DNA of 64,000 bases, taken from Bimuria novae-zelandiae CBS 107.79. Lineage: Eukaryota > Ascomycota > Dothideomycetes > Pleosporales > Didymosphaeriaceae. The notes beneath the pieces are model-generated. The model saw nothing but the letters and a program-made list of their open reading frames with translations. It was not told the DNA's origin and searched no databases. Positions 10,300 to 20,976 of this stretch are shown here, in pieces (within the stretch, counting starts at the first letter, position 1; each line of letters opens with the position of its first letter). The stretch is from contig ML976692.1 of NCBI GenBank assembly GCA_010015655.1, positions 306,980-370,979 on the forward strand, read 5' to 3'. The translations under genes and the position numbers were made by a program.

Positions 10300-11506
10300 C
10301 CAAAGCTAGAGTTCAGCGACAGGTCTTCGAAGCTTGCCTCGCGACTGCCACGGCCACAGTACAGGGACCTCAAGGAAATCTCGACTTTTAGCAACTCATC
10401 ATTCGAAATGTAGTGAAGCACTGCAGCTTTCCACCCTCCAGCGCGGGCGTGAAATATCCCTCCCAAGCCGGCATCGCGATGTCGTTGCCAGCGAAGATCA
10501 TGCCGGCCTTCACGTTGCCGGGCACCTGCGTCGGAGGCGGGCGCACACAAGCGAGATGACCCCTTCCGAGCTTTGCAAGTATCCTAAGGTGATGAAAATA
10601 CGTCTATGGAATCGATATAGCATCGAGGATGCCCACAAACTCGGACATCCTAACTGCCCCGACAACCTTCTCGACGAGTGAAGGGTCCTTGGGGTCAAAG
10701 ACCTCAGCTGCTCCGCAGCGCTCGGTGAATTCGACATTGTGCGTCGGAGCTGGCAACAGTCTTGATCTCAGCAGTAGTCAAGAATTGAGTGGTCATCGAC
10801 CTCACTGAGGAATAATGGCCTCATAACACCAGTGATTTACCTGTGGGTGGTACAGATTCAAGTGACGAGCATAGACAACTCCGAGCCGGCGTCTGCACTC
10901 CTGGCATGCAAGAACCAGGTTCATTGACAGAAATTGCGTAGACCCGCCGCCTCGAAGGGAAAAGGGAACGACAACACCGTCATCAAAAGAGATGGAGTTC
11001 GGGAGTTCGGGAGTTCGGCGGCTTTGTTCCCGGGTACGACAACGTGCACATATGCGCCATCCTGTGGATGCCCGCTGACAAGATTGGTTGTATGCCTGGA
11101 ACAGTCAACATGGCATTCTCGTCGGGTAAATGGGAATTGTCCGCGTGAAGATTGTGGAAACAGTTTTGTGTATCCGGGAGAACCTCAGGTCACAGTGATT
11201 CGCCCAGTCTGTGACGCGAACCTCCACCGCTAGTAAGCTTACCCAACGACACGGTCTCCCTTTCTGAAGCGTGATACGCCTGCACCAACTTCGTACACCT
11301 CGCCCGCCACGTCGCACCCGAAAACAGCAGGCCGCTGCTGGATGAAAACACCGTGGTCCTGCATGTGCCAGTCAAGCGGATTGATCGCCGCCGCTCCATA
11401 CTCGAAAACAATGTCGCCGGTACCAACCAGGGGCATGTTTGAGTCAAAACCTTGAGCGATTGCCGGCTTCCTTCAGCCATGCGGCCTGGTTCTTAGGAGC
11501 AGCCAT
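10300..11506 (-). pseudogene. Decayed zinc-binding alcohol dehydrogenase / enoyl reductase-like MDR gene
   Basis: Reading the minus strand from an ATG at 11506 recovers the whole order of an MDR-family protein in pieces of different frames. MAAPKNQAAWLKEA is followed by a one-base frame break, then MPLVGTGDIVFEYGAAAINPLDW and VFGCDVAGEVYEVG...GDRVVG, then an intron donor (GTAAGC). Further down come EPGSCMPGVQTPAR, a degraded PTGKS..SSV.SMTTQ (Rossmann region), DPSLVEKVVGAV..SEFVGILDAISIP and an ILAKLGRGHLACVRPPPT..PGNVKAGMIF block. At least four frame breaks and several stops separate them, so no functional product can be made. Base composition is normal and I see no excess of CAG-to-TAG changes, so ordinary decay is more likely than RIP. 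Related proteins act as quinone or enoyl reductases, sometimes in secondary metabolism. Confidence 0.75.
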
Positions 11507-12082
11507 GTCGCGTGTGTCGGTACTTCGGTGCGTGATTGTTACTCAACGAGAAAAACACTGTATTCGCGTGCCAGATGCATTGCTACAACGACAATAGCCA
11601 ATGGATACACCGCCGAGACGGATGGATCCTGAGTGACAGCAACATGATTTCTAATGCCATTTGAAAGCACTCAGCAGTGTTTCTGAAACCGTATACCGGC
11701 GGAGTCACTTAAGACGAAAGATTGGACGGAACTCGCTACATTCTGATTAATCAAAGATTGGAACTGAGGCCCTGGGGAACCGCACCATGGAACAACATAT
11801 GCTGTTCTGAACAAGGCTTTCACGCTATAGGATGACTGCATCACTAGCCCGTTTTCGCTGATGCCGGTATGTCGGGGATTTTTAGCGCTGGCCGATCGCT
11901 TGCGCTGAGGTACACAGGCATCACCATAAAAGTCGGTCTTTGAACCTTTTCAAAGGCAGCTTTGTAGCGGAGAGGTCCAAAAGATACCAGAAACCAGTTC
12001 GATCGTCCCTTAAGAGCCTCAGACGTAGGCTCGCAACCAAAAGGTTCAACATTAAGGAAACCCGAAAATAGCACCTCCGAAA
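11507..12082. other. Intergenic, no gene seen
   Basis: About 580 bp between the start of the decayed dehydrogenase and the start of the OrsD-like gene; these two would be divergent. No motif stood out. Confidence 0.45.
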
Positions 12083-13953
12083 ATGTCGCGCGTCAAACTA
12101 GGCTCGAACGATCTGCTGGAGTATAATGCTGAATTCAGCGTTCTGATTTGTCGCGACTGCGAATACGCGATCCAGAAAAGCGCCGTACGTCTACTGAGGT
12201 CTCACCAGGCTCTACAATCCTCTCAATACTTGTAGGTACAAAGCCACCTACTCAGGCACAAGATATACCGCGGCGAACGCCATAAACTACTCGAATCTAT
12301 TGCTCAATTTGGCAGGTCGTCCATTATGAGCTCAGTACCCAGCCCTGTCTTTGCTAATGCACATCAGAGCTCCGAGACCCTGATGATGTAATACCTCCGA
12401 GTCCAAACACTCGTCCTATCTCTGCGCTACCTGTTCTAGATGGGTATCGCTGCCTACATGATGGATGTAGCAACTTGTGTGCAAGTGTGAAGCGCATGAG
12501 AAGGCACTGGGCCGATGCACACGGAGGGGCGGAAGACTTCGAGGCCATGGTGCGAGAGGTTAAGATGCAGACGTTTTTTAGAGGAACGAAAATCCGCTAC
12601 TTCGAAGTCTGTGAGTCATCTCAACACTCTTAACTCATGATGGTTAGACTAATGATAGATGCAACAGCCCCGGAGCAATTCGACGATATGGTGGATGACT
12701 CCCCAATATCCGAGGAAGAAGGGCTGCTGGAGGAGAGCGAAGAAGAGCTACTGGAGGAGAGCGAAGAAGAAGCGAGTGCCGCAGAAGAGAGCCACGACGA
12801 GCACAATAGTGGAACTGAAGAAAGCGACGAGGAAATGGAGGACGCGTCGCCGGACGATGTGTCTCTGGACCAAACGCCTCCTCGAATTCCTCCTGACTTC
12901 GAGCTAGCGACACTGAAGACATTCCACCATTTCCTCTTCACAACCAGTCTCACTCTCCCAATCCAAGACTTTGATGCGCAAATCCACCGCTACTGGACAG
13001 ATTCGGTCCTTCCTTTAGCGTTTTCGCGCCCCTGGCTAATGTCTGGCATCCTCGCCATGTCAGAGTACCATACCTCTGTGCTCACAGACGACGATACTTT
13101 TTCAACCGCCCATCGCGAGCGGGGACTGTATTTCTTCGCGAAATTTGTTTCGGGTCGCGAAGAAGCCAGTCGACACGTCTGCGGTGCCGTCCTCACACCC
13201 GAGAAGGAGGAAGAGCGACATGTTGGTGGACAGCTCATGTGTATTCTCCGATGCGCTCACTGGGCTCTGACCACGAATCCCATGCTTGCGCAGAGATTCA
13301 CGTCGTATCCTTTCAAGCTCCAGAACCTTATCACGATTCTGAAGAGCTTTTCGCTTGTTGAGCGTAGTGAGAGTGATGGCAGCCCAGACGAGGTTTTTGC
13401 GAGTGCAAATCGGTTTCTTAGAGCGAGGTGCACAGATACAGGGAAAGAAAAGGAGTTTGCGCTACTGGGACGCCTGGTTGAATTGCCCTCGCGCATGTCT
13501 GATGTATTTGGGGGGCCGGGTAGCATGAAGGATGTTACGGCTACGCTGGCAGCTATTGCGTCTCTTGTCGAGCACTACAGTGCAACTTTTGCATCTGAAA
13601 GGGGCACACCATCGCATACGGCTGTGTGGCACAGCATGGTAAATCCTCATACATGACTTCACCAGGCTTAGGCTAACCATAGTCTCGCACCACAGGTACA
13701 CTGGATCAACAACATTCCCGACCACTTCCGCACCATGGTCTTTCGGAATGACCCGGCAGCGCTCGTCGTCGTCGCCTTCTGGGCCTCTGGACTCGTCCTC
13801 CGCGCCGAGTACTCCGGATACTGGTTCCTTCGCTCTCTCCCCAAAAGACTTCTCTCTGAAATTGCAAACCGGCTCCGCAGCTCGGGTGTCCCAGCCTTCT
13901 CTTTAATCGAAGGGCTCGTCCCAGTGGACTTCGCCGTTTTGCCAACGTTCTAG
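12083..13953 (+). CDS. OrsD-like zinc-finger protein with fungal regulator-type C-terminal region
   Basis: Proposed exons are 12083-12184, 12236-12315, about 12368-12610, 12659-13638 and 13696-13953. The N-terminal part has the OrsD/DUF3505 pattern: FSVLICRDC..AIQKSAVQSHL..HK, then later YRCLHDGCSNLCASVKRMRRHW..AH, which is C2H2-like. A very acidic linker follows (residues encoded by 12700-12850, runs of EE and ESEEE). The C-terminal ~370 residues resemble the regulator-associated domain of sterol-uptake-control-like proteins (MSGILAMSEYHTSVL, YFFAKFVSG, a late H.W..NIPDHF). A nuclear regulatory role is an inference. Odd point: the best GT-AG pair between exons 2 and 3 (12316-12367) leaves the frames off by one base, so this junction is either misread by me or carries a frameshift. 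Confidence 0.7.
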
Positions 13954-14372
13954 CATAAGGATAGCATAGCGCTGGTAGTTCAATCGACTCTTCTAACGCC
14001 CACGACCCTGTTAAGCCGCCCTTCCATCTGCCGTATGCTCTCAAACATCTCTTCAATGTCTCAGCCAATATCTGCGACCACCATGGCCACTGCACCAACC
14101 TCGTGCGCCGTGCGCCTCACCTCAATCCTCGCCAGCCCCTCACTCATCGTGATGACGTCGTCTTTGCGATGCAACCATAGCCATCGCTCTCTTAAGCCAC
14201 CAGTTCAATACTCACTTCCCAGCCGATTACTTCTGCTCAGCCCTTAATCGCCATCTGCGTCGTCGTCGTTTTAATATAACGAGCGATACGGCGACCGCGG
14301 CAGCGACTACAGGTAATTCAGAGACTTTTCACCCGCAGGCGTATTCGTGGACCAATGCGCAGAGTCCAAGTT
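13954..14372. other. Intergenic with a possible coding fragment
   Basis: Around 14000-14170 the + strand has an open, coding-like stretch (FHLPYALKHLF..., CDHHGHCTNLVRRAPHLN) that ends at a TAG near 14180. I could not connect it to the gene before it or name it; it may be a remnant or chance. Confidence 0.3.
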
Positions 14373-14861
14373 CTAGAACTCGGACTTAAGGAAAGGGTAC
14401 ACAAGTTGGCGGAATGACCATATCATGTCGCGAATGGCAATGCGCATCACCCTCAGCAACTCGCTCTCCCCCTGGCTGCGAAACGCCTGCTCGTCTCTTC
14501 CAAAATTGCTCCTTGGACTCTTCCCGCCTCCTCCATGCCCATTTCCACCCACACTACGCCTCCGCTCGCCCCGCCTGCTCCTGCTCCTCCCTCCACCTCC
14601 ACCCCAATCCCCCGGATCATCCCCGCGGCCCCTCTTCATGCGTTTCTTCACCTTCCGCAAGTGCCGCCGCTCTTCCAGCAGCGCTTGCTTGAGGTTGGAC
14701 AGGTAGTCGCAGATCTCTCGAGGCGCGCTCTTGAGCGTGAGGATGGATTGCCAGAACACCTTGAGGAATGTGCCTACTGTGAAGGCAAAACTCACGAGCC
14801 CGATGATTGTGGAGACGAGAAAGAGTGGCGCCGTGGTCGCGTGGGAGACTGTGATGCCCAT
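14373..14861 (-). CDS. Small single-pass membrane protein, function unknown
   Basis: One exon of 162 residues starting at the ATG at 14861. One long hydrophobic segment (about residues 8-32, ...LFLVSTIIGLVSFAFTVGTFL...) is followed by a charged region, a run of basic residues (RRHLRKVKKRMKRGRG), a glycine/serine/arginine-rich linker with GGGGG, and a C-terminal block with hydrophobic and aromatic residues (IRDMIWSFRQLVYPFLK). I do not recognise a family. Coding status rests on the clean frame, plausible topology and codon use; there is no motif that proves it. Confidence 0.55.
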   Translation of the reverse strand: MGITVSHATTAPLFLVSTIIGLVSFAFTVGTFLKVFWQSILTLKSAPREICDYLSNLKQALLEERRHLRKVKKRMKRGRGDDPGDWGGGGGRSRSRRGERRRSVGGNGHGGGGKSPRSNFGRDEQAFRSQGESELLRVMRIAIRDMIWSFRQLVYPFLKSEF

Positions 14862-16111
14862 CTTGTCCAATCTTTCTCCGCGCCTTTAGGACCTGTATCT
14901 GCAGTGGTGATGTGGATGCGCTGAAGGCTCTGCGTGTAAAATCTGAACGGAAAGTTGCAGAGCCAAAGGATTAGGATGGTGGTGCGTGTGGGAGGACGTG
15001 TATGCAGGACGATGAATCAACGCGCTACAGCTGATGCTTGTTCAGCTAGTCCCAGGGAGACGATATATCGCGGAATACACAATGATCCAAACACTCTTGA
15101 CGCGCGGGAGGTTGGATCTTCGGCGCCCCGCGGAATCTCGTGCATAGGCAGGACTATCCGGCGGAGCGCGCTGGTCAATCAAGCATCTCGGGTTCAGCTA
15201 GTGAGAGATGAGTAAGCATTGCATTGCAATTGAAAGGGTTCTAGTAAATGCAAAGTGGCTGGGTAGTTGTGAGATTGCATCGCCGGAGTGCTTTTCAAGA
15301 GCGATCTAGAGTAGATGGGAGGGCGGGTCCGGTCATTTTTGGACCTGGCCGTGCAAACTCCACATCGTAGCCATACTACCCAGCAAACCCCATATACCAG
15401 AACCGCTCGAGAAATCCAACGATTTCATTCACGAGATCGAGATAGTACCACCATGGGTACTTCTTTGGTTTCGTCGCCGGGTTTGAATGCTCTGAAATCC
15501 TCTTCAAGATCGAACTCTTTCTCAGGGCTCTTGTAAGGCATCCAGCTTGACAGAGGAATCTGAGATGTCTGGACGAGGTTTTGCTTGGTCGTTGCTACAG
15601 CTCACTAGATCCTACTAATATTCGTAAAGCAGACGCCAGGCACCCGCGTTCATAAACGCACGTGACACCCTTTTGATCCGATTGCTCTTCAGAGTGACTT
15701 GGTCATGAGCACATTGATAAATCAATACGGGAATACAAGAACTGGCAGATTCCTGACATATCCGAGGAACCCACGCTGCTTTCATACCATAGGTAACTTC
15801 TGGGATGCACATATGAGAATGTCAAACGCTGGCTGTCGTGGCCTTGCCCGTCCTTGGGTAATACGAAGTCAGCGTTAGGTCGCAGTGTGTGAAATACACG
15901 ACTCACAAATGTCTCAGTTCTATTTCGCCCTTGTTTTTGTCGACTCGAAACGTTCTTTCACAAACTACCGCCGTCTGCGACCTTATATAAGAATTTCGCT
16001 ATGCTGCTGACCCGCGCAGAACAAAATCAACCCCTGAGCCCAGCCACCCCTTCACCCCGCACACCACCCACAATCTTTTGACGCAAACACTACCTCACCT
16101 AATTTTGCTGG
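14862..16111. other. Intergenic, no gene supported
   Basis: About 1.25 kb. A minus-strand stretch near 15700-15906 (VFHTLRPNADFVLPKDGQGHDS...) reads like protein but has no start, neighbours or family that I recognise. The rest shows nothing. Confidence 0.4.
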
Positions 16112-17724
16112 ATGGACAGTGTGCATTCTTCCAATATCTACCTCGCGGTTCTCCTCGCGACACTGGTCGCATATCTACACTCAATCTTCCAGCGACCAAA
16201 CACCATCCACTTGTTACGAGCGCGCCGCGACCACCGACGCTCCCAACTACAACTTCGCCTTGGAAGCGGCGCAAACTCGATCCATCCGCGCATCATGACG
16301 ACGGACTGCCCCCACCCCGTCAACGCCCGCCTCCGCAAGTTCTACAACATTGGCGTCTTCCAAAGATGCCCTTCCTGCCGGTTGAAAGACCAGTTCACTA
16401 TCATCCACAAATGTCAAGCGGCGCTCGGAAAGCGCGGCGGCATATTCGAGTCGAAACACAGGGACAGCAACCTAATAATACACAAGGGGTTGCTCAAGGA
16501 GTTCCGGCGCGCCAAGATCGCGTTGGCCAGAGAACTTGAGCACTTGGACCGTCTTTTCGAAGAGAACCAGGGAGAGGAGCAGGAGCAGCAAGTAGTTATG
16601 AAGGAGGTCCTGCATGCATTGTGGGTGTGGCAGGAGGAGAGGGACAAGATTCTGGAGATACCGGGATTAGCGCTCGCTGAAGCGCAACCCGAGATGGGGA
16701 ATGAGCAAAACAAGGGTTCTAGTAACGACAGAGCAGCCGATGCTATGCAGACTGGCGACAGCCAAGACGGCGACGACGAAGGGAAGCCAGACCTCCTCTG
16801 GCCCGATGACAACTACTTCAGCGTCCTGGCCAAACATCCTCCGTCGAGCCCAGCCAGGCCTGCAGCACCGCGACCCGCCCGCCGCCTGCGATTCAGCCAA
16901 ACAGTAACCGTGCTCCCTAACCCTTTCTCACCCTCCGATAAGCCGAGAAAGCAGCCGCATAATCATCGCACTGATGCCATGTACGCGAACAGAAGAAGGT
17001 CTCTAATGCGTCCGTATCCACTAAGTGACCCCAGCCCGTCTCTTGCCAATACTTGGCGGAGCCGGTATCCGTACATGAAGATTGATACGAGTTGGTTTAG
17101 GAAGAGTTTCGTGGATTTAGAGAGTGATGCGAGCGAGGAAGTGGATGGCGGGGAGATTGAAGCGGGGACGGGGAAAATTGAAGGCGCCTCAGCGTCTGAG
17201 AAAAAAATCCGAAGACGAGGTGAAAAAGTCGGACGTCAGCAAGACCGAATCGCAAACCGCTAAAGCAGAAGTTGTGTTAGTATCGAAGAAAGACGGCGCG
17301 GAAGACAAAACGAAACCCGTCAACAAGGCCGAGAGTCCGAAGGAAGAGGATCAGTACCCTCTACCACCAGGTGTGGAAGAGAAGATAAATCACGCAGGGA
17401 AGACGTACTACGTTGACCATACGAACCAGCAAACTGTCTGGGACAAGCCTGTGCTCGAGAAGAACAAGAACCCTTTGCCACCAGGCTGGGAGGCTAGGAA
17501 GGATGGGAAGACAGGGCGAATCTACTACCTCGATCACAACACCAAGAACATGGGTTGGGAAAGGCCTGTTGCGCAGAACGGCAAGAAAGCAGTCGATCAA
17601 GACAAGACCACGGTCCAAGCTAGACGGGGAGACGCGGGTTGGCCTTGAGAAGACTGACGAGGAAGTCCGTTTTGAAGACCAATTTGGTTTAGGGTTCAGA
17701 GCTGCAAGCTCAGGAGGTCGCTAG
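16112..17724 (+). CDS. WW-domain protein, reading frame broken at a poly-A tract
   Basis: The first frame is open from 16112 (or a second ATG at 16295, MTTDCPHP...) to 17263; it has a CPSC...C pair and a helical, charged middle part. At A7 (17201-17207) the natural reading moves to another frame: SEKKSEDEVKKSDVSKTES continues without interruption if one A is removed. That second frame holds two WW domains: PLPPGV...YYVDHTNQQTVWDKP (first conserved Trp replaced by Val) and PLPPGWEARKDGKTGRIYYLDHN...WERP. It stops at 17648; a third frame to 17724 (KLDGETRVGLEKTDEEVRFEDQFGL) also looks like coding. WW domains bind proline-rich motifs; the partner is unknown. One gene with one or two indels, real or from sequencing, is the best reading; two separate genes is the alternative. 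Confidence 0.6.
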
Positions 17725-17775
17725 ATGGACTCCGAGATCGATAAGTACTCTTCGAATTCGGCGACCAGCAGGTCC

Positions 17776-19960
17776 TCACAACCCGAACCCAAAGAAATCG
17801 AAGTCCAGCTCTCCAGGCTGTATGCTCAAGAAAGTCGAAGTTCCCAGGCCACATTCATCATCGAACCCAGTATTCAGAAGATCACCTTCGTAAAACCCGT
17901 TGGGAGCCGCCAAAGACGCCGCCATGTGTGGAGATTGGTGGAACCCAAGACTAGTCTGAGCCTGACTTGTTGCCAGCACTGCAGGCTGCCCATTGCTGGG
18001 AGCTGTGTTAGTAGTTCTCGAAGCAACTAGCTTCTCTAGTCCTTCGGCCATCATATGCACTAAATGCCATTTTCCCACCGATGTGTTCCTGAATTGATGC
18101 ACGGCTTTGTTTGTGAGATCGAAGACGACTTCGTCGTCAATGTATTGGCCGCTATGCTGTACGGTGATTTTCAGTAAGAAGACGCATGCGAAGGCAATCA
18201 TGGAGTGCAGGTAATGAGGTATACCGACTAGACCTTCCCGGATGTCACGGTCGGACAGAAGCATTTCAACGGTAGAGGTTGCCGCCGAGACGGCTGCGGC
18301 TGCGCTGTCCTGGAAGTATGACGGCACCGGGGCGCCTTTCAGGCCGCGGAAGACGTGCGAATGTAGATGTAATTTTGCGAGGTGGTGATGAAGGATGACG
18401 CCTTTCGTGGGGAACTCCCCGAGGTGTTGATGAAGTTCTATCGCTGTGAGCTATGTACGATTCAAGTGGTGTGGTTAACTCACTGAGCAGCTCAGTCGTC
18501 CAGTAACCCATCCACTGGTCGATTTGCCGGCTATAGTTCACCAGCTGGGGCGCGAAAGCTTGTGGCACAGGCTCGCCCGTGTCAGGACCAAACAACTCCC
18601 GAACGTTGCTCATCATTGACAACAATGCCATCTGGCTCACCAAACGCTTGTCGCTTTCTGTGAAACCGGGTACCTTTAACAAATGCTCCCAGCCGGAGAT
18701 AGTGCCGTCCTCGCGTACAATCGATGGTCGGCCGTATAAGATGGAAAGATGGTGATCGCAAATATAGAGAACGTACCTTTAAGGCCATTAAGTAATGAAA
18801 TGAAAGCTTGGAGGAGCAGATTGCATACCATATCCTGATACTATCTAGGGCGTCCTCTCCACCTTTTGCCAACAGGCGATGGTAGTTACTGCTTAGATTT
18901 GCTTCCGTCGCGCGACGAATGGCATAGCCTGAAAGAGTCCATGAAATATCATGTAGCCAGTATGCGCCTGCAATGTCAGTTAACACAGTCTACGTATGCC
19001 CTTGTATGAGCTTTTCTTACCTATGCACATCGCTCGTAGGTGATCTCGGTCCACCCTTCGGTCGAACATCGACGCGGCCATGAGACGCTGAAATTCCCGC
19101 TTACACACCCCATACAGATGGTTGCTCATTGGATCATGCAGCGCAGCTACTGTGCATATGCATGCTAACAATAGAGGCGAACCACGACGCAAGTGCTCAA
19201 AGTCGTGATACTTTCCACGGCCAACCGTGTACATGTAATGGTCTATTCGATTGAAATAGAAGTCGACCAGGCGTGTGGCATCGCCGATGCTGACGAGTCC
19301 CCTAGATATGAAATCCGTGGCCGAGGAATCGGGATTGCTCGATGAAACAGGCTTCTGCTCCTCCGGGTCATCGGCGCGAAGTGCTCGTAGCCGAGTGATC
19401 TGATACAAAGATTCGATTGGCACATGGGGAACGGCATCGTCGCGAGGAGAAAGACGGGGCGAGTTATCGCAGGAGGGCCCGGCTTCTTCTTTCTCGACCA
19501 CATAGTCATGTGGCGAGGCTTCATGCTCTTGGGTTCCTGTCAGAAGAGGGGGAAGCATCGGCAGGGAAAGCTTTCCGAGTACTTGTTGGAGGGCACCATG
19601 CATGCGGTCTATATCCTGGATCACAGTGGCTTTCCATTGCGAGCGCTCGTCAATTAATGTCTGCAAACTCTTGTTAAGAACGCATGACAGATTTCTTTCG
19701 GCACATCTTGAGCACGGTGGTCCATCTTTCATTAGGCATTTTATCTGGTTTGGTATTAGAGATTAATTGTTACAGTAGTCCGGTAGTATGTACACAACCT
19801 TCTGCTTTCTGCAAGCTGCGCAGGCTTTGACTTTTCTTGATATTCTGGGCGCGAAGCCGGACCCTTCAGCGACTGGCTCGGATAGCCTGGGTCGCGTCGA
19901 TGGAGATATTGATGGGCCATCAGCTTCGTTGGCCTGCGACCAGGTCCGCTTAGGGGGCAT
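17776..19960 (-). CDS. Zn2Cys6 transcription factor with fungal-specific middle homology region
   Basis: Five exons on the minus strand (19960-19799, 19744-19021, 18967-18829, 18776-18484, 18443-17776) give 661 residues. The binuclear zinc cluster is split by the first intron: CAACRKQK before it and IKC...PPCSRCAERNLSC after it, giving the CX2CX6C and CX2CX6C spacing. A linker with a possible coiled coil follows, then the Fungal_trans region: LVDFYFNRIDHYMYTV..., ARRATEANLSSNYH..., RIWYVLYICDHHLSILYGRPSI and a HVFRGLKGAP block. The C-terminal tail is aromatic and acidic (GELDFDFFGFGL), which could activate transcription. Introns are 40-54 bp; the first donor is GTTGTG, chosen because it keeps the CX6C spacing. 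Target genes cannot be read from the context. Confidence 0.88.
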
Positions 19961-20976
19961 GTTGTGTATTCAAACGTTTGGACGCCTTGGACAAGCCCAG
20001 ATGACTGTTCCGCGATCGGCGGTGCATTTCGCCAAAATGGGGATGGCGGCGCCCGGGCGATGTTGGAAACCACGTGCACATCGACGACCTCGGAAGGCTC
20101 ATCTGACAGACGTCGACTCGCAACATACTGCACGCATCGGCATCTGCGATCCAATCTCAAGACGATGAAAGAACGATCCTACCGTTGCTAGCGGCCATGG
20201 TGTGGGGAGAGTCTTTTGCTCTATAAATGGAAATGTTTAAGCAGACGCCCTTACGTCGGGCCTTCTCGGCTAATAGAGCACCGGAGATCTCTAGGCTTCA
20301 CACTGCCATTGGTACTACAAAAATATTTCACCATCCGTCCAATGACGGTCAAAGAGACTCATAACTTTCAAGCAAGCCAGAGTTTTCTTGTAACTCTTTA
20401 AGAGGAAATAATTTCGCGATGGGAGGCGTGGCGACTGACATCAAATGTTTCTGGTCGATCTTTTAGGCCCCCAGCCCCCAGCCCCCAGCCCTCAGCCCCA
20501 GCATCTCCGCACCCAACACCACGCAAGCAGCCCTGCGCGCTGTTGCGCCTTGCGTCGCCCGGCTGCAATACTCGTACGGATTCCGGTCCAAGCTCTAGGA
20601 TTGCCATTCGCTCTCCACTGCGAAACTGCCTTTTCCGTCTAAGCCCGCTACCGTTTCACCAATTGACGTTTTGTGGCACAGCACCCGTTGTGTGAGCTAT
20701 GGGGCCAAATCCTTCCGTAAATCTTGCTTGAAATAACATTGCTGTCTCACTCTACGTCATCATTATCTTCCTTCATACAACGAGAACGAAGGCCTTGACT
20801 TCCTGTTATTTTCCTAACCATTGCTCTAGGCTCCTACGATAGTCCGTTCGAACGGCCAGCCTATCGTCTGTCCTGGAAACACTTAGTACCTTGAGCGTTT
20901 TTGACTTTGAAGGCAATTTCTCATAGAATACACAGCAAGAGTTGGACACCCGGCAACCTTCTGAGCAGCGATCAGG
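19961..20976. other. Divergent promoter region between the Zn2Cys6 factor and the ZZ-finger gene
   Basis: About 1 kb with no supported gene. It contains a short C-rich repeat at 20467-20501. Confidence 0.5.
20467..20501 (+). repeat. Short tandem repeat, CCCCCAG unit
   Basis: Five near-identical 7-bp units (GCCCCCA, the fourth with a T) in the promoter region of the ZZ-finger gene. Confidence 0.8.

Noticed and set aside
10300..18000. A secondary-metabolite gene cluster (MDR enzyme, OrsD-like gene, Zn2Cys6 factor)
   Set aside because: There is no polyketide synthase, peptide synthetase, terpene enzyme or P450 in the window, and the MDR gene is dead.
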